Shown here: one piece after another, positions 46,197-56,785 of the stretch
Layout of the letters: the number at the start of each line of letters is the position of its first letter
How positions within the stretch are numbered: the first letter of the stretch is position 1
NCBI GenBank assembly: GCA_914767885.1
Contig: CAJZBQ010000037.1
Location: forward strand, 248,001-312,000
Direction of reading: 5' to 3'
Length of the DNA: 64,000 nucleotides
Source of the DNA: Blepharisma stoltei
Lineage: Eukaryota; Ciliophora; Heterotrichea; Heterotrichida; Blepharismidae
Translations under genes and position numbers: made by a program
The notes under the pieces: model-generated
Seen by the model: only the letters and a program-made list of their open reading frames with translations
The model's database searches: none
Told to the model about the DNA's origin: nothing

Positions 46197-46469
46197 TTAA
46201 AGGATTCCTTTCTTGCTGCGTTCTAAGAGTTCATCTAGTACAGGCTCATAATTTCTCCTAGGCAATGCCGCTAGGAAGTCTTTAAATTCTGTAATTGCCT
46301 CTAACTAAGTAACAATTACCAATTCTTTAGAAGGCTGAGGTTGGTAATGTTTGCCATGCTCAGCATGTGCTTGCGCATCATCTAATTTAAACTTACACAG
46401 AACTTCTCCTCCATAAGCTCTTAAAGGCGCTTTGGCTAGTACTCCAATTGCTCTTGGTATACGCAGCAT
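46197..46469 (-). CDS. Small 80-aa protein with two 15-nt introns
   Basis: Too fragmented to appear as a long ORF. Introns at 46382-46396 (GTAAGTTTAAATTAG) and 46305-46319 (GTAATTGTTACTTAG). The spliced product begins MLRIPRAIGVLAKAPLRAYG, a basic amphipathic leader that looks like a mitochondrial presequence, and continues YQPQPSKELLEAITEFKDFL and ends RSKKGIL. It may be a small subunit of a mitochondrial complex; I do not recognise the family. Ends 36 bp before the neighbouring gene's stop region. Confidence 0.65.
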
Positions 46470-46505
46470 AATTTATTATGATAATAATGGCAAATATTAA
46501 ATCAT

Positions 46506-47825
46506 TTAGCTTTTAAAGATACCACTTACTCACCCCTTTAATTTGGAACAAAAACATCGGTAAAATTGCAATTTTTGGCTATACTTTAACCCCTTTAAAT
46601 TGGAACAAAATTTGTTTTTCAATGAAAAATTTTATCAATAAAAATATTAATTTTTATAAAATTAGTTTTGACCTGATTTAATAGGCAAAGTGCAAGTAGA
46701 ATGTCAATTAAACTTCACACTATATAATTTATTTTTTATTTTATTCTTTATAAAAATAAATTAAAATTCAAAGTAATGCGCTCAATTTTTTATTTTTTAA
46801 AAAAAAATTAAAGATGGAAAAATACTAATTTTAGCAAAAATTACTTTTGAAATAATTAATAGACAAAGTGCAAGTAGAATGCTATTTAAACAGTTTTCAC
46901 ACTGAATCGATTAACTTTTTTAATTATTGTGCTCAATTGTTTTTTCAATTTAAAGATGGGGAGTTAGAAAACCACTTGAAACATAAATTGTAACAGGGAT
47001 CTCTGGCCCAATGTATTCTTCTTCAACAACGGAGAAAAATCTGAAGGCGATTTCATATTTCCCACTTTGTCCCGTAATTTTTCCTTCATAGTCTAACTGA
47101 CGAATATCACAAAGCTCCATATCTACATCAGCTTCTTTTTGGTTGAATTTAAACGGCGGTAACCCTTTGGTGATTATCATCAGCATTTTTTTAATTTTTT
47201 GCGTGCTAAGGTTCTGTATCACAAAGGTAATTTTAAAATTGTCACCTTGCTTGTATCTTCCTGACGGCTTATTTAAAAATGTTTCTACACGGATATCGAA
47301 TGGAATAATTGGTTCAACATTGGCATGATTGTGCCCTTTTTCTTTGACGCAGCCATGACAATGATTACAATTGCATTCATTACAGTGATACATGACTCCT
47401 TTGATAGGACTTTGCAAGCACCCTACGCAGTTTTTTCCTTCATGTGACTTGTTGGTGGTAAAAATGAAGAATTCAGAATGACAATGAGGTGTTGAGTTTC
47501 TGCATTTTTGGCATAAATCGTAGTCAGCACATTCCTTGCATTTGTATCTGACACCTATAATAGGAAAAGCGCCGCAGCCATCACAAGCAACGGTTTCATG
47601 GTCGAAGTCTTTGAATAGCAGGAGTTCTGGCTTATCTTCTTGCTTTGCTTGTAAACTTTGAGTGGACTCAAGCAGGAATTGGATTCTTTTGTTTTGTTGG
47701 TAAATCACTTTTTTAAGAGAAATAACAGCAGTTCTTAAAGAGTGGAGACAAGAGTGGCCTTCTTGTGCTGGAAGATTGCACATAGGACAGACGTCATCAC
47801 CTTTTAATGTTTCGGCAGCTTCCAT
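46506..47825 (-). CDS. ZZ zinc-finger protein with NBR1-like C-terminal domain
   Basis: 293 aa after MITE removal. N-terminal small Cys finger (DVCPMCNLPAQEGHSCLHSL), a coiled segment, then two ZZ-type fingers (VACDGCGAFPIIGVRYKCKECADYDLCQKC.. and NCVGCLQSPIKGVMYHCNECNCNHC). The C-terminus (KQGDNFKITFVIQNLSTQK.., GQSGKYEIAFRFFS) resembles the Ig-like FW/NBR1 domain. This mix suggests an autophagy-receptor-like adaptor, as inference. Removing the family-B MITE 46529-46966 changes the ending from SSGFLTPHL to SSGFLSGIFKS with stop TAA at 46506-46508. Confidence 0.82.
46529..46966. mobile_element. MITE family B, 438 bp, at the 3' end of the ZZ gene
   Basis: TTA repeats (46526-46528, 46964-46966). 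Termini CTCACCCCTTTAATTTGGAA and TTCAATTTAAAGATGGGGAG. The core contains a partial internal duplication (GCAAGTAGAATG at about 46692 and 46870). Confidence 0.8.
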
Positions 47826-48038
47826 ATCTTTAATTAGATAACTTCAGAAATATTAATTTTATTTTTCTTAAAAATAAGTACTTCTTAATGTGTAAATATT
47901 CCTAATCCAAATTAAATTAAAGCTTATTTTCAATAGTAAACTTTTTCTTATCAAAATATTTGAGCTAGATCAAAAGAGTTTTGCATTGAAAAAGTGAAAA
48001 CATAGATCATTTAAGCAACAGTTTATAAAAATTTATAT

Positions 48039-49157
48039 ATGGAAACAATTTCATTTCTCAAACTTAGCACTGAAAATCCTCCAGAGCCCAGGTTTTGCTG
48101 CGCAGGAGTCTATGTCCGAGAATATAACAGTATTTTCATACATGGAGGGACAGGTATCAACTCTGACTTAAAAGACTTTTACTCTTTCGACCTTGAAACT
48201 TCAAAATGGTATAAGCGAGGAGCCACTCCAGAATGCTTAACAGGGCATGCAGCAGTCGAAATTGACAGCAGGATCCTCATGTTCGGAGGTTGGAATGAAC
48301 AAGAATACACCAATTCCTGCATCCTTTATGACCCTGAAGACTCCTCACTAAGAAAAGGAAATGACCAAAACATGATAGACGAGTGAAACTTGCCAGCCCA
48401 AAGACGAGACCACTCCTTCACCAAAGCCAAAGACTGCATTTATTTACTGGGCGGCTGGGATTCCTTTAAGTGGAATAACACAAATACAAACCCTAAAAAC
48501 AATATTAACCAAATCACTTATACACAGCTGTGGAAACTCACTGATCTTTGGAAGTGGCAGGTTTGTGAAGTGTTTGGGGAGCCTCCTATGTCTAGAAGAG
48601 GCCACTCAATGACGTATTTTGAAGAGCAGGACTATTTGGCAGTTTTTGGAGGAATTTATGGGTTTTCTAGGCTTTTGGATGACTTGTATATTTTTAATAT
48701 CCCACAAATGATGTGGGTCAAAATCAACGCAAATAATTCGCCGAGTAAAAGAGCATGGCACTCAGCAGCCTGTTTAGACAACAAAATGTATATTTTTGGA
48801 GGAGTCACTGAAAACAATGGAATTTCAAATGAGCTGTTTTCTTATTCGATTCTTGAAAACATGTGGGAAAAATATGAAATCAACAGTCTGCCAAGTCCTC
48901 GATGTGGACATATTTCTTTGGCTATTGATGGGTTCATCATGATTTTCGGAGGAAAAACGACTCATGATGTCCCGCTTAATGAAGTCTATGTTTTGAATTT
49001 CAATAGAAATTATGAAGAATATATCACAAGAGTCTCAAACGCCCAAATCAAGCAGGAGCTCCATGATCTTAAAATAGTGCCCCCACCTATTCCAATAGGT
49101 CTTACAGTGTCAAGATATTACAAGCCAAAAATAAGCTTTAATCCCAATAACTTTTAA
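48039..49157 (+). CDS. Kelch-repeat protein, 372 aa
   Basis: Beta-propeller protein with at least six kelch blades: NSIFIHGGTGINSDLKDFY, SRILMFGGWNEQEYTN, DCIYLLGGWDSFKWN, DYLAVFGGIYGFSRLLDDLY, NKMYIFGGVTENNGISNELF, GFIMIFGGKTTHDVPLNEVY. Each has the GG pair and following Trp/Tyr. One TGA (DEWNLPAQ) is Trp. No TM or signal peptide. It is unrelated in detail to the local family at 18-24 kb. Ends 11 bp from the convergent cyclase stop codon. Confidence 0.87.
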
Positions 49158-49168
49158 TCTAAGAACCC

Positions 49169-52100
49169 TTACTTATCGATTAAATCTCTGCAGCCTTCCC
49201 ACTCGAGAGGCGCTTCGAAGTTGCTTTCTTTCATAAAAGAAAGCAAGGTCACTGTTGGGCCATCTCCAGGCTTCACAAGTAGAGCTGCCTCAAAAAATCC
49301 TTTTGCGTCTAGCCAATCGCCTTTTAAATAGGCCTCCAGTCCTTTTCTATGCTTATCATAGAATTCTTCGGTAAAGGGTTCTTTTAATGCAGCGACTTCT
49401 CTGGAATCCTCAAAAAGTTCCCAAGACTCAAGCTGGCCTCTATCAAGCTTGCTTTTAAGGGCTTTTCTTAGCCTGGTGGTTTGTTCTTTGTTCTTGTCGA
49501 GGCCTTCTCCTGGGAAAATATTTGATGGATCCACGTCACTTGTATAGAGTCTTAATGGGCTAGCATGGCCTTTGATCATAACAGTATCAAGATGCCTGCA
49601 ATATCCTTGCACAGTAGGACTTAAAATGTCATAAAAGGCTCCGCTCAGCAGTAAAGGGACACCATAAAGTTTGGTAGTTTCTTCTAGCCGTCCTGACATG
49701 TTTACATGAGGTGAAAGGTAGCTAGCGTCAATTTTAAACTCAGAGCCAATAGCTCCTTCTATAGACCAGCCTACATGCAATCCAAATCCCATTTTGACAG
49801 CATAATTTGGCATTCTTTTGATAAGTCTGCCATGATTTCTATATTTAAGCATTTTTGGGTCTTTATTGATTTTTGCAATGACTTTTAAAAAGCTTACTCC
49901 CCCCCCCCTCCGTGAGTGAACAAAACCATTAGAAAAATCCATATTTTTTGCCCAAAAACCCACCCTCCGTGAGTGAACAAAATTTTTTTAATAGAAAAAA
50001 TTTTTTATGAAAAAATTTTTTATATATAAGTGATAATTAGTATAATGAAATCTCGAGCTAATTCTGTTTTAATTTTAAACAAATTGCGTTTTAAAACATA
50101 AATTTTATAAATTAAATTAATGATTGCTTTCCAATTTTTGCAAATTAGGATTTTTTTAAAATTTCGAAAAAAACATTTTTCCTATAAATTTTATATATAA
50201 ATTGTTTTAAAAAAAAAAATTAACCCCCCTCAGCGAGTGAACAAAATTTTTTTGTTCACTCACGGAGGGGGAGGAGTTAGCAAAGCTAAATCTCCCAAAA
50301 ATCCAGCCTTTCTTGAGTTATGGTTCAAAACCAATGGATCGTCTAATTCAAGGACATCATCTTCTCCAAACTTCCAGACAATCAGAAAAGCATCACCAAT
50401 ATTCTTATTAGCAGCCCCCATCAATTGATGAGTGACTGTATGCACTATATATGCAATTTCATTAACAAATACCATCACACTCTCTTGCAGCTCTTCAGTC
50501 GTATCAGTAAAATTCCTTATATCACAAAACCCATAAATCGCTGCAATCTTATTGCCTTGCAGCACAGGGTCGACATCTCCACTTTTCTCCATATTGGTAG
50601 CGATTATTTTTGACCCTGCTTCTCCAAAGCCTAAGGCTAGAAGTGCTCCAATTTTTACGATGGTGTTTTCCAGCACAGTAGTTTCATACTCAGCTTTTTC
50701 AGCTTTGCGGCTAAAACAAAGAAATTTCTTTTTCTGATTCTCAATGCTGGACGCTGATCTGCTTTCTGAGCTTAATATACAAGCATTAAGAGGATTTCTC
50801 GCAATTTTTCTGATTTTTCTTATCATGCTTTCAATAGGAAAAACCACTAGATCTTCAGCATCCCTAGTGAAGGTTAAAGCTCCGAAGGTCAAAAGAATGC
50901 ATACGAAGATTGTTTTGCAAATATTTAACTCAGAATCCAAATGAGTATCAGATCTCAGATCAATAATCGCTTGTGAGTGAACTTCATTCACAATGTATTT
51001 TTCTGTGTCTCTGAGATCATCTGGATTTGTGCTTGTTTTTCAAATATAGATGTCATTTCCATATGTATAAGTTAAATATATCAGTGGCCGCCTGTCGTCT
51101 TCATGATAGTTTATATACTCATCCCTCACATTGATAAACCCATCCTGGCCTAAGAAATGCTCAATAGTTTCTAGACCAAAAGTTCAGCTTCTTTCTGGCG
51201 TCACATAAAAATCCAAATTGAAAAGGGGGATGAACGAAATCAGGATAAAAACAAGCACAATTACTCTTTTCATTGTCAAATCTGAAAGCTTTTTGCCCAC
51301 ACGGCTTTCCTGGGGAATCATATCAATTTCTGTGTGGACTTGCCCTTCGTCATCTTCTTCAATCATTGCAATTCTGGCGTTTTTGTACAATTTCACAATC
51401 CTAATCAGTCTGATAAGCCTTACGATCCTTACGATGCGTGAAGCTTGGTTGCCTTGGCTGGCTGTTTTTGAATACTTCACTTTGGTTTGCCCATCTTCTG
51501 AGTCTTAATTTATTTTAGATTACTGTAGTGTATCTCCCGGCCAGTCATGTCGACTTTTCACGTCCCTTGCTTCGCTCCACCTCTTGTTTGCCAGTCGATT
51601 CCACAGCCTAAAGGCATGTGCTGCACCCTCCGTTCGAGGACTTGCACTAGTAACCTTCAGGTAAAGAATTTGGGTAACCGTGTCATACGTCAACGGGTTG
51701 CCCTTTCTGAAAATTCAAAAAGTGAATTTTCTGGTCAGGCCTGAATGAAACTTGTAGCCCATGGTATCGAGTTGGGAAATTGTCCAATAGCCAAAGAACG
51801 CCATCTAGCCTTGCTGGGCTATCTCTTTCCAACTTCCAAGTTCCATCTTCCTCGAGGTAAAACTTTGCCTGGATGTGAGTCTGCAGTCAGTCACCCCGAC
51901 AATCCGCTCTACCAGGCCAAGTAAAACTAGTCTAAGCACTCTTACCTCACGCTGCTCTCCCTTCCGCAAAATCCATGCCATTTTAAGCATCCACTTCTGA
52001 GTCAGAATTTATTCCTATCAATGGATATCAAATCCACCCTATATCAGGAATAATCGAAAGGGTTGACAATAAATCAAGCCAAAAGTAGAAAGAGCACCTA

Positions 52101-52471
52101 TAGTCTTTTCGGGCAATAAATGAAGCCACTAAGTCAAATGAGAACAAGCACAGAATCGCTGTGCTTATTCCAAAGAAATAGTTGTCAGCTTCCTTGGTGC
52201 AGGCGGAGATGCGAATATCATCAGAAAATAGGACTCAAATTGTAAGGACAGATACGATAAAAACATAAGCGTGAGAATCAAGGATCCAGCTCAAGAGTTT
52301 TACAAATGAATTAGAACTTGTAGAACTTTCCTGAGTAGCGTCAAAAATTGAGCGACTGCTTAAGGGAATTGATTCGTAGCCTTCCCCAATTTTTAAAGCA
52401 CTTTCGACGTCTTGTGAAGCAGCTGGCTGGAATTCGCTTGATTGATAAGCTTGATTCGAGGACAGGTGCAT
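49169..52471 (-). CDS. Adenylate cyclase with voltage-sensor-like membrane domain, two insertions
   Basis: Class III cyclase: GFCDIRNFTDTTEE (metal-binding Asp), AANKNIGDAFLIVW (Lys, second metal Asp) and KIDASYLSPHVNMSGRLEE (Asp, Asn, Arg). The Lys/Asp pair predicts ATP as substrate. The N-terminus has S1-S4-like helices with an Arg-rich S4 (SRIVRIVRLIRLIRIVKLYK), then two more TMs flanking an extracytoplasmic domain of about 120 residues; no K+ selectivity filter is visible. A TPR-like stretch (GLEAYLKGDWLDAKGFFEAAL) ends the protein. Removing retroposon 51505-52003 and family-A MITE 49897-50279 restores one frame; the second falls inside the catalytic domain (GDLAL-KVIAKINKD). About 806 aa. 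Voltage-linked cyclases are known in Paramecium. Confidence 0.85.
49897..50279. mobile_element. MITE family A, 383 bp, in the cyclase domain
   Basis: TTA repeats (49894-49896, 50277-50279). Nearly identical in plan and sequence to 9670-10060 (same core block GAAATCTCGAGCTAATTCTG and hairpin end), so this is a recent copy. Confidence 0.85.
51505..51993 (-). mobile_element. Retroposon (SINE-like) copy 10 in the cyclase gene
   Basis: 489 bp between CTTCTGAGTC repeats (51495-51504, 51994-52003). Minus-strand 5' end TG CTTAAAATGGCATGGA; the frames on each side agree after removal of 499 bp. A TGGTAGAGCGG string on the minus strand resembles a Pol III A box, without a matching B box. Confidence 0.83.
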
Positions 52472-53116
52472 TATTTAGTGGCAATTTAAATTATTACATA
52501 TCTGTGGTATGGAAGCTACTAAGTTTTTTTAAAAGAATCTATTTAATAAACACTAAACTCAATGCCTAGAAGCTTATTGCTATTTTTTAGACTTTAATTG
52601 GGAGGGTTTTTTAAGGAAAATTCATTAAAATAAAAAAATAAAAATTTATATTATAAAAAGCTGTTGATATTTTTATATTTTTGGTTGAATGACTGGATAT
52701 TTTGTTATTGTACTCAAGTGACAATAACAGAATCAACAGAATATTTCTGAGGCATTGATTGCTAATAAATGATAAATTAAAGATTAAGCCAATTTTTTAT
52801 TATTTATTATGCGATTAATTATTCTGAGTATAAACTACTAGGTGAATTCTGCACACTATCACTCTTCGACTTATACATCATGCTTTTATATAGTGTGAGC
52901 ACACTTTTAGTGTGCTGCTCTAACGCTTATACCTCCTTAATAATTTTGAGGGTTGACTTGTCATTAATGTTGGCGAGCCAACTCCAAGTTGACAAATACA
53001 GGCATAGAGTCTGGCTTTGTAACTTATGTTTTATTCGTCACCTTCAAGCGAGGATTCAATCTCCCAGTTGCTAAAAAGGAAAGGGTCGTTAGGGCACGCT
53101 TTAGCGTGCCCATGCT
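52472..53116. other. Intergenic DNA with a double-hairpin element
   Basis: AT-rich to about 52880. From about 52889 to 53116 is a block whose two ends are each a hairpin (GAGCACACTTTTAGTGTGCT and GGGCACGCTTTAGCGTGCCC) and which also pair with each other through ATAG.G..GRGCACRC. It is intergenic, so removal cannot be tested. Confidence 0.55.
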
Positions 53117-56100
53117 CTATGTCTCAGAAGTCGGAAAAACAAAACTGTCTTGAACCAGCTGCGGGCAAATCTTGAAAAGATTCGGGAACGCTGACTCAAG
53201 TTTCGACCTTAGATTTGTAGATAAACTATCATTTGATTTAAAGAGCTGCTGGATTTCTTCCTGCTCGCTTAGCATTTCATTAGTATTTAAATTTGCCATA
53301 TCACAAGACCTTGACAGAGCTTCTAAAAATTCCACAAAGGACATCTCAACGTGCCGTTTCTTATAAAGTTCGTCCACTTGTGTCATCATAGCTTGAGTGA
53401 AGCATAAATCAATTTCTCTGGTCGCAAAAGTATCATTAATCAGCCCAGCTTCACTACACAGCAGCCTAAACTCTTCCAAACTCATAAAAGGCTTATACCC
53501 TGGCAAAGTCTTTTTGCCGCTGTATTTTTTAAATAATGCGTTGAGTATAGGTTTATGGGCTTTAAGGACTAAATCGACTTCTTCACAAATGTATTTCTCA
53601 AACCTTCATTTATTTGTGTCATTAGTAATCATCACCGGCATAAGATGTTCATCAAGAAGCTTTTGTATGGACTCTGACACGGTTGTGCAGATTTTGTTCC
53701 TGACGTATCTATCATTGGCAACCCTGACTAGGATTTCCATGAACTCGTACCTTACTAATGCACTGCCTGGGTTATAAACCTGCCCTTTTTCTTTAGGGAC
53801 TATACAAGAATTCCAGTTGACCCCTAAGTCACTAACTGCATAGTTTGAATCAAGAATTAAGCATTGGTTTAAAAAATCAGTCAAAACATTTGAGCCAATA
53901 GAAAACATCTCAGAGCCGCTGAAGGCTGATAAATATTTATAGGTCTCTCTGATGTATTTATAATGAGACCTCAAAATTTCTTTAACTTTGTCTTGATCGC
54001 CTTGGTTTTTAATAAAATTAGGCAGGCGAGAATATCGCCAGTCGAACTCAAAACAGTCGTTAAGAAGGTTTTCATCGTCAAATTTGTAGTCTTTGAATAG
54101 AGAAATTGGGATGCTCCATGGGATCCTTTCAAGCTCCTGCTCTGGAGGGACATACACAAGTCCTGGAATTCTGGGTTTTACATCGAAATTATGGTCTTTA
54201 TTGCAGATAGGGCCTTTTGCAGGGAACACATTGATGCTGTGCATTTTTACAGTTTCAGTGAACCCAGACCAAAACTGGACTTGTCGCTGAATTGGTGTTT
54301 CCAGCTGAATGATTTTATGCTCCAAAGATTTCATAGGGCTTCCATTATGGCTGTAAAAGAATTTTACAAGCCCAGGTGGAACTGCTCGGGTAAGTTTATA
54401 TGAACCATCATGCTGTCTGGCCATAAGATCAGCTCCATAATTATCACACTCTAAATGCAAAAAAATAGGATCTGAGTCAGCTTTTCCAGAAACGTTTGGC
54501 TTCCAGGTAAACTCAACTTCTACCCAATCTTCACAAACCCAGCAGTTTATCGATTCCTTATATGAGTTACAGAAATAAAATGGAAGATCGACTCCGATAC
54601 ACACTCTGTGTGGAGCAGTAGGACTCCGTCCCGATATAGCTAAAAATAGTACCTCTGTCACTTTTAAAGTAGACCCTGGGTTTGGGATTCCTGGCAAAGA
54701 GAGAAGTATCCCCGAAGGTTTTCCTTATCCCGCTAGATGGACTAGGCAGGTTTTGTCTCCAACTTAATCTTTGCTTATCAGGAAACTAATGGTATCTGCA
54801 AGAGGTGGCTCTAACCCTAGGGGGCTAATCCTTAGGTTAGGTGTGTTTACACCAGATAATCAGGCTTGTAGCTTATCCGCTTATGGCCTTATAACACCTA
54901 ACTTAACTCAACTTATATGAGTTGCATTTCGCTGGCTCAATAATCCTTCTAAAAAAATGACCCTGCTCAAGCCTTTCCCCTGCTACTTGTGGAGTAATAA
55001 ACCCTTTGGAATTTAATGAGCAGTCATTTCCTGCCATATGAAGCCCAAGAATCACATGATTTTCATTAAGAAAATCTCCTATGATTTTGCACTCTTCAGT
55101 AGTAAAGTAGTTATAAGATAAGTCTAAATGGTATAAAGTCTGATGGGCTTTTAGAGCTTGTCCTATTAGAGTTGCTATTTCTAAGTTGTCGTTTCTTCCT
55201 ATTGCGTTTCATGATAAGTCTAACACCTTTAGCACATCATTTCCTGCAAGCCCTTCAAAAAATAATTTTGCGCCGTCTCCTCTGATTTTATTCCAGTGCA
55301 AATCTAGCCTTTTTAGTGACTGGCTATGAAATAATAAATCATGCAAAGCTGCAGCTGACTTGTCTGTAAGGTTATTTTTTGCCAAGCTGAGTCGTGATAG
55401 TGTTTTATTATCTGCAAGAACTTGGCAGAGTTCAGAAACAGCCAAATCTGTAATTGAAGTGTTTTCTAAGTTTAAATGTCTTAGCGTTGAGTTAAAGCCT
55501 GTTAGCATTTCTATAATCTTTGATATGGACCGAGTCCCAATTTTATTGTCAGCTAGTGAAATTGATCTCAATTTATGTGCTGGGAGTTTTGAAAGGATAC
55601 TAAAACTTCCCCTTTCTGTCAGCCTGTTAGACTTTAAATTGATTTTTTCCAGCCCTTTTACATGCTCTATTCCTTCTGAAAATGCTTCAGCATATAAATC
55701 GCCCATACTGTAACAGTGTATATCTAAATTGTTCTCAGGGCCATTTCTCCTTACCATTCCGAATGGCTTCGGCTGCAGCTGATTTTGTTCAACTCTTTGT
55801 AAGTATGCAACGTTAGGAGAATCTTCTAGTTTCTCGAATTTGTTCCTTTGCGTTACTTTGGGTAAATTTTTGAAAGAATCAAAATACTCAAGCCTTGCTG
55901 CAGGTCGGGAGGGGGTTAGCTGACAACAGGCAGTTAACCTAATAAAAATATCAGGATAGCTGCCAATTTCAAAAAATTCAACGGGCTAGCCTGTAAATTT
56001 TTTTAAAAATTGTCAGCTACCCTTCTTACTTTTTTTTGGTTGCAGCTCCCGCCTAAAAGTGTCTTATGAGCAACTCTATCCCTCTTTTTTTAGAGGATAA

Positions 56101-56557
56101 GCTGACGTAATTGTAATTTTTATTATATATTATTAAAAAAACCAAATCGGGTGTGAGCTGCAAACCATTAATTTTTGACTGACTATTGAAAAATTGTTAT
56201 ATTATTTTGGCATATAGCCCGCTGAATTTTTCATAGGGTTAACTACCTGTTGCCAGCTAATCCGCGTGACCCTGCAGGTCCGATTGGACCGGCGTAGGTT
56301 TGCATGCTTCCTGATTCACGCCTTTCTCGAGTTTTTAAGAAGATTTGTCGAGAAATTTCTCTGGTTTCGAGGTTTTCACGAATAGAAATAGGAGGAAAGG
56401 TGGATTGGAAATTTCGATTTGGAGCTTTGTTAGGGGATAACGCTGAACTTTTAGATGGACTTTCGAAAGGCTGAAAACTGGTGAAGCCTAATGAGGTTGA
56501 ACGTGGAGAGATTTTAGGCAGCAGCCCAAGGGTTTGGTGGGATTTTGACTTTTCCAT
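53117..56557 (-). CDS. Leucine-rich-repeat protein with a long C-terminal domain, two insertions
   Basis: Pieces joined in frame: N-terminal Ser/Pro-rich leader (MEKSKSHQTLGLLPKISPRS.., GPIGPAGSRG), then after removal of the TA-bounded element 55919-56259, LTPSRPAARLEYFDSF; RNI-type LRRs (LEKINLKSNRLTERG, LRSISLADNKIGTRS, LRHLNLENTSITDLA, LSRLSLAKNNLTDKS, LKRLDLHWNKIRGDG, LKVLDLSWNAIGRN); then, after retroposon removal, EPAKCNSYKESINCWVCEDWVEVEFTW and a C-terminal region of about 500 residues ending with a helical, EF-hand-like part. About 914 aa. Ciliates have many such LRR proteins; a ciliary or cortical role is inference. Confidence 0.8.
54569..54912 (+). mobile_element. Retroposon (SINE-like) copy 11 in the LRR gene
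   Basis: 344 bp between TTATATGAGTT repeats (54558-54568, 54913-54923). 5' end ACAGAAATAAAATGGAAG, 3' tail CTAACTTAACTCAAC. Clearly homologous to copy 4 (GTGGAGCAGTAGGAC, AGATGGACTAGGCAGG): subfamily 1. Confidence 0.85.
55919..56259. mobile_element. TA-bounded TIR element, 341 bp
   Basis: TA at 55917-55918 and 56258-56259. Inverted termini TTAGCTGACAACAGGCAGTT and its counterpart TTAGCTGGCAACAGGTAGTT (28 bp with 3-4 mismatches), plus a subterminal pair (CAGCGGGCTA/CGGGCTAGCC type). Only full copy in the window. Frame test passes (341 nt with the observed frame change). Confidence 0.82.
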
Positions 56558-56785
56558 TTAATGATTATTGAAGGAGTGTTATTTTCATTGCTTTGGCAGT
56601 TTTTTCCCATTTTATTTTGAGAAATTAGTTCATATAAATAAGGGTAAACTAAACTAAACATAAGCAAAAATAGCACTTACGATGTTTAAAAATTTTACTA
56701 TAAAATGAATCTGCTTATTTATAATAAATACTATATACCTTTTACTAATTAAAATTATTACAAATTGAATTATTATTAAGTTTTG

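Noticed and set aside
51900-51935. Pol III A-box-like TGGTAGAGCGG on the minus strand of retroposon copy 10
   Set aside because: No B box at a suitable distance and the string is not kept in other copies, so a tRNA-derived promoter is not supported.
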